A DNA stretch of 64,000 bases from contig PABI01000073.1 in assembly GCA_002699125.1 (NCBI GenBank), positions 1 through 64,000 on the forward strand. Reading direction: 5' to 3'. Position 1 is the first letter of the stretch. Every line of letters starts with the position of its first letter. Made by a program: the position numbers and the translations under genes. The stretch is from Anaerolineaceae bacterium. GTDB taxonomy: Bacteria > Chloroflexota > Anaerolineae > Promineifilales > Promineifilaceae. Below, one piece after another: positions 23,210 through 31,098 of the stretch. The notes under the pieces were generated by a model. That model saw only the letters and a list, made by a program, of their open reading frames with translations. It did not search any database and was not told the origin of the DNA.

Positions 23210-23995
23210 TTACTCAGCGGGAGGCAGCAGGAGCGCAGCTTCCTGGCGGAGGCGGTGGAGGAATTCGACGGATTTGAGGTTGCGTTCCAGGACGTAGGTG
23301 ATGTAGAAGTGCATCACGTTTTCCAGCTCGGTGTGGACGGCGCGCTTGAGGCGCAGGTTGTGGACGGTGTCCCACGGCCGTGTTTGCAGGTAGCGCAGAA
23401 CTTTGACGGATACGGCCGTAATCGCCACAGCCCGCCTATCTTCCCCACGACAACTAGGACACAGCACCCCACCCAACTCCCCGCTAAAAAATTGATCCTG
23501 CTCTTCGATTGGATCACCGCAGGCCACGCAGTGGAACAACTGCGGCCGAAACCCCGCCAGTCCCAGTAAACGTAGTTCATAAAAGCGGGCCACCAACAAC
23601 ACATCTTCATGGATGGTGAGCCAGCCCAGCCCATCGGCCAGCAGCTGGTAGATGCCGGTGTGTTTGTCTTCTTCCACCGTGAAGCGATCCAGTAATTCCA
23701 CAAAGTAGGCGGCGTAGGTCGTTAAGATGAGGTCATCACGCAGGGCACTGTACGGCTGCACCATCTCCGCCTGGGTGAGGATAGCGAGATCGCGCCCGCT
23801 GGCAAAGAGGAAGTTGGAGCGCATGAACTGCTCCACGTGCCCCGTTTTGCGGCTCTGCGGCTTGCGCGCCCCCTTGGCAATCGCTTTGATCTTGCCAAAG
23901 TCACGGCTGTAGAGCGTAAGCAGGCGGTCAGCCTCGCCAAAGTCGGTGCGGCGCAATACAATCGCCTCGCTACGGAAGGTGCGTTCTCGTGCCAT
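23210..23995 (-). CDS. recO: DNA repair protein RecO
   Basis: Recombination mediator that works with RecF and RecR to load RecA. The N-terminal OB fold begins RTFRSEAIVLRRTDFGEADR and continues LLTLYSRDFGKIKAIAKGAR. A zinc site is visible as CVACGDP and CPSC (about residues 158-184). Length 261 aa is typical. It lies upstream of glyQS on the same strand; recR is 8 kb away. Confidence 0.93.
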   Translation of the reverse strand: MARERTFRSEAIVLRRTDFGEADRLLTLYSRDFGKIKAIAKGARKPQSRKTGHVEQFMRSNFLFASGRDLAILTQAEMVQPYSALRDDLILTTYAAYFVELLDRFTVEEDKHTGIYQLLADGLGWLTIHEDVLLVARFYELRLLGLAGFRPQLFHCVACGDPIEEQDQFFSGELGGVLCPSCRGEDRRAVAITAVSVKVLRYLQTRPWDTVHNLRLKRAVHTELENVMHFYITYVLERNLKSVEFLHRLRQEAALLLPPAE

Positions 23996-24051
23996 GAGGG
24001 GAGTGTAGCAGCAGATGGGCTAAATTCAAGACTGAGTCTATTGAAAAAGCC

Positions 24052-24119
24052 AACGCAGAGGCGCGGAGGCGCAGAGAAGAAAAAAAGAGTCATTTGCGCT
24101 AATCTGCGAAATCTGCGGT
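24052..24119. repeat. Spacer repeat: AACGCAGAGGCGC and AATCTGCG units
   Basis: Plus strand AACGCAGAGGCGCGGAGGCG followed downstream by AATCTGCGAAATCTGCGG and a T6 run. The first unit matches 9331-9356 and 56647-56712; the AATCTGCG tandem also appears near 55480-55502. It occupies the gap between recO and the DUF5694 gene. Confidence 0.6.
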
Positions 24120-24143
24120 TTTTTGATTTAAAAGGGGATGACG

Positions 24144-24869
24144 ATGGCAACTTTGCTGATTTTGGGGACCTATCATTTTGCCAATCCGGGTTTGGATTAT
24201 GCGCAAATAGAGGTAGCGGATGTGTTGTCTGAGGAAAAGCAGCGGGAGATTACGGCCGTTCTCACCACCCTCGCCACGTTTAAGCCCACCAAAGTTGCCG
24301 TGGAGGCCGCTTATGACAAAGCTGAATCGCTCAATCAGGAATATGCGGCTTACCGGGCCGGCAGCCACGAGTTGACGCGCAATGAGCGTCAGCAGTTGGG
24401 CTTCCGCCTAGCGGCACAGCTCAATCACAACCAGATTTACGCCATCGACCATCCCGGCAACTTTATTCCGTTTGAAGCCGCCCTGACTTACGCCGCAGAA
24501 AATCATCCTGATGTTGCCAAAAAGTTTCACGACACGATTGCCCGCTGGGAAGCAGAAAACAATCAACTCCAGCAAACGGCTTCTATTGGGGAAATTTTGC
24601 GCGAACAAAATCGCCCACCGTCTATCATCGACAGTCACCAACTTTATTTGGATTTTGCGGCCGTTGGTGCCGGCGACACCTTTATTGGGGCAGAGGTGCT
24701 GGCCGGCTGGTACGATCGCAACATTCGCATTTTTGCCAACTTGTGCCAGATTATGCAGCCAGATGACCGGATTTTGGTCATTTATGGCGCTGGTCATCTG
24801 CCCATCTTGCAAGAATTGGCGCGCAGCTTCGCCGGTATTGAGTTGGTCAACACTCTGGACTACTTGTAA
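24144..24869 (+). CDS. DUF5694-family protein
   Basis: Unknown function. The N terminus MATLLILGTYHFANPGLD matches what I recall of DUF5694 proteins, which resemble the TraB/haem-uptake-like 'GTxH' group; ILGTYHF and the late VIYGAGHLPIL would bring two His residues together, possibly a metal site. 241 aa, no signal peptide or membrane segment. The ATG at 24144 is favoured by AAGGGG seven bases upstream; an ATG at 24138 overlaps that site. It is convergent with the protoglobin gene, 41 bp away. Confidence 0.72.
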   Translation: MATLLILGTYHFANPGLDYAQIEVADVLSEEKQREITAVLTTLATFKPTKVAVEAAYDKAESLNQEYAAYRAGSHELTRNERQQLGFRLAAQLNHNQIYAIDHPGNFIPFEAALTYAAENHPDVAKKFHDTIARWEAENNQLQQTASIGEILREQNRPPSIIDSHQLYLDFAAVGAGDTFIGAEVLAGWYDRNIRIFANLCQIMQPDDRILVIYGAGHLPILQELARSFAGIELVNTLDYL

Positions 24870-24910
24870 GTTATGTCAAATACAGCTGGAACGAAGCGTG
24901 CTAAAAACCG

Positions 24911-25834
24911 TTAGCGACCAGGGGGAAAGATGCTGACCTTGTCACCCGGTTTGATGATCTGGTTAAGGCCATTTTCAAAGCTGATGTTACGGCCGTTTAA
25001 CAACACCCGCCACCCTTTACGCACCTGGTGCGATTTTTCTACCATCATCCAGGGACGTCCTTGCTCATCTAGCTGCTCCTTATCCAACCATTCAATCTCA
25101 AAAACATCCGTCCGGACCCGAGGAAAGTAATTAAAAAACCGGGTCAGCAGCGTCTCCATACGGCTGCCTTCCGGTAAATGCATTGTCATGGTTTTTCGTT
25201 TGGTGTAATCGCGCAGCCGACCATAGAAGGAAAGCTCAACGGGGCAATCACCCGCATCCCAGGCACGTGCCGATTGATAACCCAGCAGCATCAGGTGCAA
25301 ATGCAGGCTCAATAATTTGTTCCAACCGGCTAACGCTGCCGGCACGATGGGGTTGCCCGGCATCTCTTCTCTCAAAAAGCGGGCAAAGGTGGCATTGACC
25401 AGGCTAATTGAGCCGGTCACGTATACGTCTGGCACATGAATCTGGCGTGGACCATGCGCGGCATGGATCTGCCCGGCGCGGAACAGGTAGCGGGCAAAAT
25501 CGTGGCTCATGTCCAGGCCCAGCATGCGGGCCAGCCAAACCGTAAAGAAGCGGCGCCGTTCGGCCAGATGCTCAGGATCGGCCCCTTTTTCCCACCCGAG
25601 AATTACGGCCGTACCATGATGCGCCAGCAAATAATCATACGTGCCCACGACCAGTTCGGGCCCGCGCCTAAAAAGCGACTCTACCGTCGCCAACATAGCC
25701 TCAAAATCAGCCGGGCCCAAAGCCAGAAAGTCCCGCAGCCGATTCCACTCCTCCTCTGGCGTTTGCGCCAGATTCGATAACTGCCAGGTCGTTTCTTCTG
25801 TAACGTGACCGTTTAATAAAGTAGCCATTCCCAT
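24911..25834 (-). CDS. Protoglobin domain fused to a MoaD/ThiS-like ubiquitin fold
   Basis: Two domains in 307 aa. Residues ~1-195 look like a protoglobin (haem sensor globin): an N-terminal pre-helix, VVGTYDYLLAHHGTAVILGW, RRRFFTVWLARMLGLDMS, and FRAGQIHAAHGPRQIHVP with a probable proximal His. Residues ~208-307 resemble MoaD/ThiS: ELSFYGRLRDYTKRKTMTMH at the start, LLNGRNI in the middle, and KPGDKVSIFPPGR at the end. The catalytic C-terminal GlyGly is absent (PPGR), so this copy should not be adenylated or carry sulfur. GGAGG precedes the ATG. It is divergent from moaD (96 bp between starts). The domain pairing is inferred from sequence patterns, and a sensory role is a guess. Confidence 0.72.
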   Translation of the reverse strand: MGMATLLNGHVTEETTWQLSNLAQTPEEEWNRLRDFLALGPADFEAMLATVESLFRRGPELVVGTYDYLLAHHGTAVILGWEKGADPEHLAERRRFFTVWLARMLGLDMSHDFARYLFRAGQIHAAHGPRQIHVPDVYVTGSISLVNATFARFLREEMPGNPIVPAALAGWNKLLSLHLHLMLLGYQSARAWDAGDCPVELSFYGRLRDYTKRKTMTMHLPEGSRMETLLTRFFNYFPRVRTDVFEIEWLDKEQLDEQGRPWMMVEKSHQVRKGWRVLLNGRNISFENGLNQIIKPGDKVSIFPPGR

Positions 25835-25930
25835 TTAAACCTCCAATGAATCTAACCTTAGCACGAAAATTCTACAGACGTGATTTTGTGGTAAGATTTG
25901 TAACGGAATCCCACCAGGAGAATAAACGCT

Positions 25931-26209
25931 ATGAAGGTCAACTTCTTTGCCACACTACGCCAAATCGTCGGTCAAAAAACGGTAGAAATTGATTTGCCAG
26001 AAAATACCTCCGTGCAAGATTTTGTAGAAATCGTGGTGACACAATATCCGCCTATGCGTAAGGAGCTTCTAGACAAAAACGGCAAGCTTTACCGGCATGT
26101 GCATGTTTTTGTTAACGGCCGTGATGCGCCATTTCTAGAGAATGGTATGGAGACTATCATCCAGCCAACCGACGTATTGAACGTTTTCCCGGCCGTGGGT
26201 GGTGGCTAA
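25931..26209 (+). CDS. moaD: MoaD-family sulfur carrier (molybdopterin synthase small subunit type)
   Basis: Ubiquitin-fold protein of 92 aa (MKVNFFATLRQIVGQKTVEI...), ending DVLNVFPAVGGG. The terminal GlyGly is intact, so it can be activated by MoeB-type adenylation and donate sulfur to the dithiolene of Mo/W cofactor. AGGAG precedes the ATG. It overlaps the next gene and faces the aldehyde:ferredoxin oxidoreductase gene; such MoaD genes often accompany tungsten enzymes (family knowledge). It contains one ACGGCCGT copy (NGR). Confidence 0.88.
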   Translation: MKVNFFATLRQIVGQKTVEIDLPENTSVQDFVEIVVTQYPPMRKELLDKNGKLYRHVHVFVNGRDAPFLENGMETIIQPTDVLNVFPAVGGG

Positions 26210-26471
26210 ATCCGTGTACACCGAATCACGACAAATTCGCGGCATTCCCCTTTGGTTGCTCCGTGAATATTTAGAGGAGCTGGGAGGAACGGCCGTAAGT
26301 GAAACCCGTGTCGAAGGGGAGGGCTGGACAATTACGTTGGCCAAAATGGAACCCTTTATCCTGGGATCTCTCCGCGTCGGCCAGGTCATGATGGAAATTG
26401 AAGGAGACGAAGAAGCGATTACCCGACTCAAACCCGGCCTGGAAAAGAAAACGATGCGCGCCGGCGCGTAA
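26199..26471 (+). CDS. Small MoaD-associated protein (DUF1952-like, tentative)
   Basis: A 90-aa protein starting with GTG inside the end of moaD (a second GTG follows at 26202), so it is translationally coupled. The sequence (IRGIPLWLLREYLEELGG, then WTITLAKMEPFILGSLRVG, then MMEIEGDEEAITRLKPGLE) is a mixed alpha/beta fold. It reminds me of the domain found C-terminal to MoaD-related proteins in Thermus (DUF1952), but I am not certain. Given the overlap it probably works with MoaD or the nearby oxidoreductase. It contains an ACGGCCGT copy (TAVSE). Confidence 0.65.
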   Translation: MVAKSVYTESRQIRGIPLWLLREYLEELGGTAVSETRVEGEGWTITLAKMEPFILGSLRVGQVMMEIEGDEEAITRLKPGLEKKTMRAGA

Positions 26472-26478
26472 GAATAAT

Positions 26479-26513
26479 AAAAGGTGTGGTCCAGAAATGA
26501 GACCACACCTTTT
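26479..26513. terminator. Bidirectional terminator between moaD operon and AOR gene
   Basis: Perfect 13-bp stem: AAAAGGTGTGGTC (26479-26491) and GACCACACCTTTT (26501-26513), 9-nt loop. A-runs and T-runs flank both sides, so it can stop both converging transcripts. Confidence 0.85.
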
Positions 26514-26555
26514 GGGTTAACTTAGAAGTGAGGCTTTAAATTTCCAAACCCTCAC

Positions 26556-28391
26556 CTAAAGAATCTCTAACTCTTTGAGCTTGGCCTCAGGCACGACGCC
26601 GTTCTCCCAACCGCGTGCCGTGTAATACTCTTCCAGCATCAGATCCAGTTCACAAACATGACCTTCTGAACCGGGCATCGTGGATGGTTCTTCAGTGAAC
26701 CGCTTGGGCAGATAGTCACTGCCTTCACCAAGCCCAGCCAGATTGTTGTAGTAGCGCTCCAGATTGTAAATGCGTTCGCCAGTGGTCAGCACATCATCGG
26801 CGGTAAAATCTTCAATCCCCACAAAGGCAGCGTACTGCTGCGCGTACTCATCGGCACCTACAGCAAAGGCACTGAATTTACACAAGTCCAGGCTGTCAGA
26901 AAAGGCGTGAATATCCTGGAATATTTTCACCAATTCACCTTTCCCTTTCCATTCCAGCGGGTCAACGCTGAGGGATTGGAAAGGCATGATGTTCAATTCA
27001 GCGGCAGGCGTATATGCGCGCAAATGGCAGGCACCACGATTGCTGGTAGCATAGGCAATACCCATCCCTTTTAGACCGCGCGGATCGTAGGCCGGAATGC
27101 CTTGCCCTTTAACCGACATCGCAATTTCAGGATGGTTAAAGTGATTGGCCACCGCATTCACACCGTCTGCCAGCACATTGCCAATGCCTTCACGATGGGC
27201 TACCTTTTCAATCATAGACACCATGTTCATGTAGTCGCCCTCAGCCAAACCTCCGTCACCATTGGTGAACCCTCTGGTGCTGGCTTCAATATAAGTGGCC
27301 AAAACGTCACCAATCTCAATAGCGTCCATACCAAAATCGTTGGCCATATCAATCATCTTGGCCACGGAATTAATATTGTCGTTACCGCAGTTAGCCCCAA
27401 GCGCCCAGGCTGGTTCATATTCCACACTTTCCATACGCAGGCCAGCAAATTCACCCTCAGTAATTTCTACTTCTTTCTTGCAGGCAACCGGGCAAGCATG
27501 GCAGGTGGGATTGTTAACTAAAATATTGTCATTAACGTATTCACCGCTCAGTAGTTCTGCGCGTTCACCAAAGGAAGTGACACGGCCGTTTAAGGCAGGA
27601 AGTCCCCCCATGGTGCTTGTGATATTCATCAACACGTTGGTCCCATAAACAGACAACCCACCCTTTCGTGGGCTGGTGATATTGGCCTCGTCCATGATGG
27701 CCGACAATGTGCGGGAGTGGACTTTCTTCCAGTCATCATTGTGTGCCGGCTTGGGCATCTTCTTTTTTGCTTTAATAACAACCGCTTTTAAATTTTTGCT
27801 ACCACCAACGCAGCCGGTACCCCCACGTCCGCTCGCCCGATCATCTTCATTAAGCCAGCAGGCATACTTGACCAAATTTTCTCCGGCCGGCCCGATGGCT
27901 ATAACGGTCAAATCCTTTTCACCATATTGCTCTTGGAGCGTTTTGATTGTCTGGTGGACGCCCGTTCCCCACAGATGAGAGGCGTCACGCAATTCAATGG
28001 TGTCTGTTTCCGCCTCAATATAAAGATACACGGGTTTATCAGACTTGCCCTTGAAAATAAGGCCATCGTAGCCGGACCAGCGCAGCCGTGCAGCGGACCA
28101 GCCGCCATGATGACTATCAGTAACCGTGCCGGTAAGCGGAGATTTGGTAACAATGGCCATGCGCCCACTCATATTTGCGGCCGTTCCCGTCAGAGGTCCA
28201 TTCATGAAACAAAGCCAGTTATCGGGTGACAAGGCGTCAACAGTTGGACCGGCCTCAAGCATATAACGCACACCCAGACCGCGAGCACCAATATATTTGC
28301 GGGCCCAATCTTCCGGTACTGGTTTTGCTTCGATCTTGTTGTTGGTCAGATCCACGTGAGCAATTCGGTTTGCATATCCTTTTAGAGTCAT
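26556..28391 (-). CDS. aor: Aldehyde:ferredoxin oxidoreductase family protein (tungsten enzyme type)
   Basis: Oxidises aldehydes to acids with ferredoxin, using a tungsto- or molybdo-bispterin and one 4Fe-4S cluster (family knowledge). Key marks are ARGLGVRYMLEAGPTVDALS, MNGPLTGTAANMSGRMAIVTK, GRGGTGCVGGSKNLKAVVIK, the cluster motif CHACPVACKKEVEI, and the distal Cys in SLDLCKFSAFA. 611 aa, near the usual size. I took the ATG at 28391 (MTLKGYANRIAHVDLTNNK) because GGAGAAGACTT precedes it; an upstream ATG lacks that. It converges with moaD, and with the protoglobin-MoaD gene makes a cofactor/enzyme cluster. Confidence 0.93.
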   Translation of the reverse strand: MTLKGYANRIAHVDLTNNKIEAKPVPEDWARKYIGARGLGVRYMLEAGPTVDALSPDNWLCFMNGPLTGTAANMSGRMAIVTKSPLTGTVTDSHHGGWSAARLRWSGYDGLIFKGKSDKPVYLYIEAETDTIELRDASHLWGTGVHQTIKTLQEQYGEKDLTVIAIGPAGENLVKYACWLNEDDRASGRGGTGCVGGSKNLKAVVIKAKKKMPKPAHNDDWKKVHSRTLSAIMDEANITSPRKGGLSVYGTNVLMNITSTMGGLPALNGRVTSFGERAELLSGEYVNDNILVNNPTCHACPVACKKEVEITEGEFAGLRMESVEYEPAWALGANCGNDNINSVAKMIDMANDFGMDAIEIGDVLATYIEASTRGFTNGDGGLAEGDYMNMVSMIEKVAHREGIGNVLADGVNAVANHFNHPEIAMSVKGQGIPAYDPRGLKGMGIAYATSNRGACHLRAYTPAAELNIMPFQSLSVDPLEWKGKGELVKIFQDIHAFSDSLDLCKFSAFAVGADEYAQQYAAFVGIEDFTADDVLTTGERIYNLERYYNNLAGLGEGSDYLPKRFTEEPSTMPGSEGHVCELDLMLEEYYTARGWENGVVPEAKLKELEIL

Positions 28392-28719
28392 AAGTCTTCT
28401 CCATTTGGTTGGCACTTGGCGTCAACCATAATAAATAATACGGAAGTGAGGAATTGAGCAATGTTCGGGGTTATTTTGTTGCGTTCAACAGCGTTTTGTC
28501 TGTTTAGACTTGTAGGATCAAAAAAATAAACCGTCAGGATTCAGGTCAGTAAAACAAGGGCAATACCTCCCTACGGGAATCTTGACCATAGTTTATTGGA
28601 CTGTATGGCAAACCGCATATGGCTATCGTCTGAATTTTGCATGACAAATGACACTAGGTTATGTCAGCGTAATTTGTGGAGAACGGTATAGCACCGTTGA
28701 ATGGGCTACAATGGGAAAT
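28392..28719. other. 328-bp spacer upstream of AOR gene
   Basis: No gene seen. On the minus strand it would be a long leader for the oxidoreductase gene. It includes TGACATAACCTAGTGTCATTTGTCA near 28640-28665 (split TGACA/TGTCA repeats) and a T-run near 28524. I looked for a molybdenum/tungsten-cofactor riboswitch consensus and could not make a convincing match. Confidence 0.4.
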
Positions 28720-29118
28720 TTATGTTAAATGCTCCGGGCCGAAATGGTCGGGCAGGAGGGCGTAGAGGGTGGTGTCACGGCCGTTTCCTCCAGCATCCAC
28801 CAAATAAACCGGCACGTCCCCGGCAAACTCGGTGAGCACCTGGCGGCAAGCCCCGCAGGGCGATCCGGCATTGTCGGTGACTACAGCAACAGCCAGGAAC
28901 TTTTGCTGCCCCTGGGATACCGCCTTGAAAACGGCCGTTCGCTCCGCACACATGGACAGCCCGTAAGAAGCGTTTTCTACATTGACCCCCGTGATGATGC
29001 TGCCATCTTCCATGAGCAAGGCAGCCCCAACTGGATAATTGGAGTAGGGTGCGTACGCTTTTGCCCGCACTGCTAACGCTGCCTGAATCAATGCTGCTCG
29101 TTGTTCCTCGCTAATCAT
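28720..29118 (-). CDS. cdd: Cytidine deaminase
   Basis: Pyrimidine salvage: cytidine to uridine. 132 aa, homotetramer type. Zinc ligands and the catalytic Glu are in MCAERTAVFKAV and SPCGACRQVLTEF; substrate residues lie in YAPYSNYPVGAALL and GVNVENASYG. GGGAGAAGAAG precedes the ATG. Two ACGGCCGT copies are inside. It follows the GlmU-like gene on the same strand (63-bp gap). Confidence 0.95.
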   Translation of the reverse strand: MISEEQRAALIQAALAVRAKAYAPYSNYPVGAALLMEDGSIITGVNVENASYGLSMCAERTAVFKAVSQGQQKFLAVAVVTDNAGSPCGACRQVLTEFAGDVPVYLVDAGGNGRDTTLYALLPDHFGPEHLT

Positions 29119-29181
29119 CTTCTTCTCCCATACGAATTGTGAATTGTGAAGGGGCGTTCATTCACAATTGACCATTCTCTC

Positions 29182-30204
29182 TCAATTTTTCAAGACAGAA
29201 AATGGCTCAACAACGGTTTCCGGCGCCAACACCATGCCTTCCACCACCGATTGTTCAATGTGGCAGCCATTGCCCACGGCCGTATCGCGCAAAATTGCGT
29301 TGGGTCCGATGATGCAATCCTGGCCAACGGCCGTTTGCCCCTGCAAATAGCTGTTTGGCCAGATCACCGTATCCTGCCCGATCGTCACGTCCGGGTCAAT
29401 ATACGTGCTGTCCGGGTCCACGATGGTGACTCCCTGTGCCAGCCAGCGGTTATTAGCCCGGCGGCGAAACGCTTTTTCCACCGCCACCATCTCAGCCCGC
29501 GTACCGGCCCCCAAACATTCATCCGGATCGTTCGTGGCGGTGGCTGCCACGCCGCGATTATGGTGCACGGCCAGCTCAATCATATCGGTGAGGTAATATT
29601 CTGGGCCACTGCGCGCCTGCCGCAGAGGAAGTTTGTCGATATTGTTCCACAACCAATCGGCGGCAAAGCAATACACCCCGGCGTTTTGTTCAGAAATGGC
29701 CAGCAGTTCCGTCGCATTGGGCCGTCGTTTGGCCTGGGCCACCTCTAAAATTTCCACGACACGGCCGTTTTCATCCCGCACCACCCGACCAAAAGTAGAC
29801 TCCGGGCTGCCCTTGACGCTGAGGAGCGTTACGGCCGTTCCGGTTTCAGTCTGCAAGTCGGCCAATTTTTGCAGCGTGGGCCGTTGCAGCAGCGGCATAT
29901 CAGCATAGATAACGATGACCTGTTCGACCACGCCGGCCAGCAATGGTTTGGCCATTTGCGTGGCGTGCCCCGTGCCGAGATGCTCCTCTTGCACGGCGTA
30001 CTTCGCCCGGCTGCCAAACAGCTGCTTCACGCCATCGCCTCCCTTGCCAATGATGAGGACGGGGGGAATGGGGGTGAGAGAAACGGCCGTATCAAATAGA
30101 TGCTGCACCATCGGCTTGCCGCCCACCGCATGTAAAATCTTTTGTTTTTTAGAGAGCATCCGGCTGCCCTGCCCGGCTGCAAGAATAACAATGGCTAATG
30201 ACAT
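29182..30204 (-). CDS. GlmU-like nucleotidyltransferase with short left-handed beta-helix
   Basis: The N-terminal ~230 residues match the uridylyltransferase half of GlmU: LAIVILAAGQGSRM, KILHAVGGKPMVQHL, LGTGHATQMAKPLL and YADMPLLQ. The C-terminal part has only about six hexapeptide-repeat coils (IDPDVTIGQDTVIWPNSYLQ, then GPNAILRDTAVGNGCHIE) and stops at residue 340. Bifunctional GlmU is about 450 aa, so the acetyltransferase active site region is missing. It could make UDP-GlcNAc from GlcNAc-1-P, or be another sugar-1-phosphate nucleotidylyltransferase. A TTGACT-N16-TATCTT promoter lies upstream. Confidence 0.82.
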   Translation of the reverse strand: MSLAIVILAAGQGSRMLSKKQKILHAVGGKPMVQHLFDTAVSLTPIPPVLIIGKGGDGVKQLFGSRAKYAVQEEHLGTGHATQMAKPLLAGVVEQVIVIYADMPLLQRPTLQKLADLQTETGTAVTLLSVKGSPESTFGRVVRDENGRVVEILEVAQAKRRPNATELLAISEQNAGVYCFAADWLWNNIDKLPLRQARSGPEYYLTDMIELAVHHNRGVAATATNDPDECLGAGTRAEMVAVEKAFRRRANNRWLAQGVTIVDPDSTYIDPDVTIGQDTVIWPNSYLQGQTAVGQDCIIGPNAILRDTAVGNGCHIEQSVVEGMVLAPETVVEPFSVLKN

Positions 30205-30245
30205 TATTTCTCTTATAGATTGGTCGGTTAGAAAAATAGGACCTT

Positions 30246-30273
30246 AAGATACAATTTTCTGAATGGAAGTCAA
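30246..30273 (-). promoter_or_regulatory. Candidate promoter of the GlmU-like gene
   Basis: Minus strand TTGACT (30268-30273), 16 nt, TATCTT (30246-30251); about 42 bp before the ATG. Confidence 0.45.
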
Positions 30274-30295
30274 ATAGGAAATGTACACAGCAAAA

Positions 30296-30324
30296 ACGGC
30301 CGGTGCATTGGGAGCAGCGGCCGT
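30296..30324 (-). terminator. Terminator built from the CGGCCG palindrome
   Basis: On the minus strand ACGGCCG (30318-30324) pairs with CGGCCGT (30296-30302) around a 15-nt loop with extra GC pairing, then TTTTTG. It lies 39 bp past the short sigma-factor gene. The arms are the iterated ACGGCCGT word split in two inverted copies. Confidence 0.6.
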
Positions 30325-30362
30325 CTTCACTCACTATTTTATGGGTCAATCAGGTAAATCGC

Positions 30363-30788
30363 TTATTCTTCCATTGAACTTAGCGTCACAACATCGACCA
30401 CTTCCTCGTCACCTTCGGCCGTGATGCCCAACAGCGTTATCTCTACCGAAAGCAACTCTTCCCAGTTTTCAACGGTGAGGTCGCTGGCGCCGCTGCGGAA
30501 GATGTCCAACAAGGGCACCGTCCACTTTTGCTTGCGCCAATGCATACGCAGTTCGTTGCGGGCAATTTTATAAAGCCAGGCTCCGAAACTGATTCCCCGC
30601 CATTTGTACTGCGGCAGGTGTTTCAAGGCTTTTTCAAAAGTCGCCGAGACGATATCTTCAGCTGTGGCCACATCGCCCGCTTCGCGAAGAGCATAAGCAT
30701 AAATGCGCTCTACGTAGCGGTCGTACAGCGTGGCAAATACCTGCATATCGTCGCGGGCTTGCTGCACCAGACGTGCTTCGTCTTGCAT
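30363..30788 (-). CDS. Short sigma-70-family protein, region 2 only
   Basis: ECF-like region 2 is complete: FATLYDRYVERIYAYALRE, TAEDIVSATFEKALKHL and ISFGAWLYKIARNELRMHWR. After residue ~100 there is no region 4; the tail (SVEITLLGITAEGDEEVVDV) is acidic with no helix-turn-helix. Length 141 aa against ~180 for a full ECF factor. It could be a decayed sigma gene whose frame was lost, or a functional region-2-only regulator. No anti-sigma gene lies beside it. Confidence 0.75.
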   Translation of the reverse strand: MQDEARLVQQARDDMQVFATLYDRYVERIYAYALREAGDVATAEDIVSATFEKALKHLPQYKWRGISFGAWLYKIARNELRMHWRKQKWTVPLLDIFRSGASDLTVENWEELLSVEITLLGITAEGDEEVVDVVTLSSMEE

Positions 30789-30922
30789 AGGTTTTCACTT
30801 TCCTTAAACCATGGTCTGCATCCGCAATGAGCGAATGTCACCTATGTAATGCATGAACGGCCGTATTATTACAGTCAATCGAAAAAGGAGAAAATTTGTA
30901 GGAGGGTGAAGAATACAAAAAA

Positions 30923-30956
30923 ATATGAGGCTATACGTAAACGCATAGCCTCATAT
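30923..30956 (-). terminator. Terminator after tRNA-Gln
   Basis: Perfect 12-bp stem ATATGAGGCTAT (30923-30934) / ATAGCCTCATAT (30945-30956) with a 10-nt loop; the minus strand continues into TTTTTTTG. It is 11 bp past the tRNA 3' end. Confidence 0.85.
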
Positions 30957-30966
30957 CTATCTTTGT

Positions 30967-31038
30967 GCTGCGGTGCCTGGATTCGAACCAGGGAATGGCG
31001 GATTCAAAGTCCGCTGCCTTACCACTTGGCGACACCGC
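30967..31038 (-). tRNA. tRNA-Gln (anticodon TTG)
   Basis: Minus strand. The acceptor stem TGCGGTG pairs with CACCGCA; D arm GTCGCCAAGTGGTAAGGC; anticodon stem GCGGA/TCCGC with loop CTTTGAA (anticodon TTG, reads CAA/CAG); T arm CCTGG-TTCGAAT-CCAGG. 72 nt, discriminator G. No CCA is encoded. It lies 60 bp past recR on the same strand and has its own candidate promoter. Confidence 0.95.
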
Positions 31039-31049
31039 AAAGACGGGCA

Positions 31050-31078
31050 AATGTTAGCACATTGGTTAGGCGATGGCA
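31050..31078 (-). promoter_or_regulatory. Candidate promoter of tRNA-Gln
   Basis: Minus strand TTGCCA (31073-31078), 17 nt, TAACAT (31050-31055). Start expected within a few bases of the tRNA 5' end. The TTGCCA-N17 layout is the same as the nuo promoter. Confidence 0.45.
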
Positions 31079-31098
31079 AACAGACTGCCCCAGCGTTT

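Noticed and set aside
28392..28719. Possible Mo/W-cofactor riboswitch before the AOR gene
   Set aside because: The spacer is long enough, but I could not align the conserved aptamer blocks on the minus strand.
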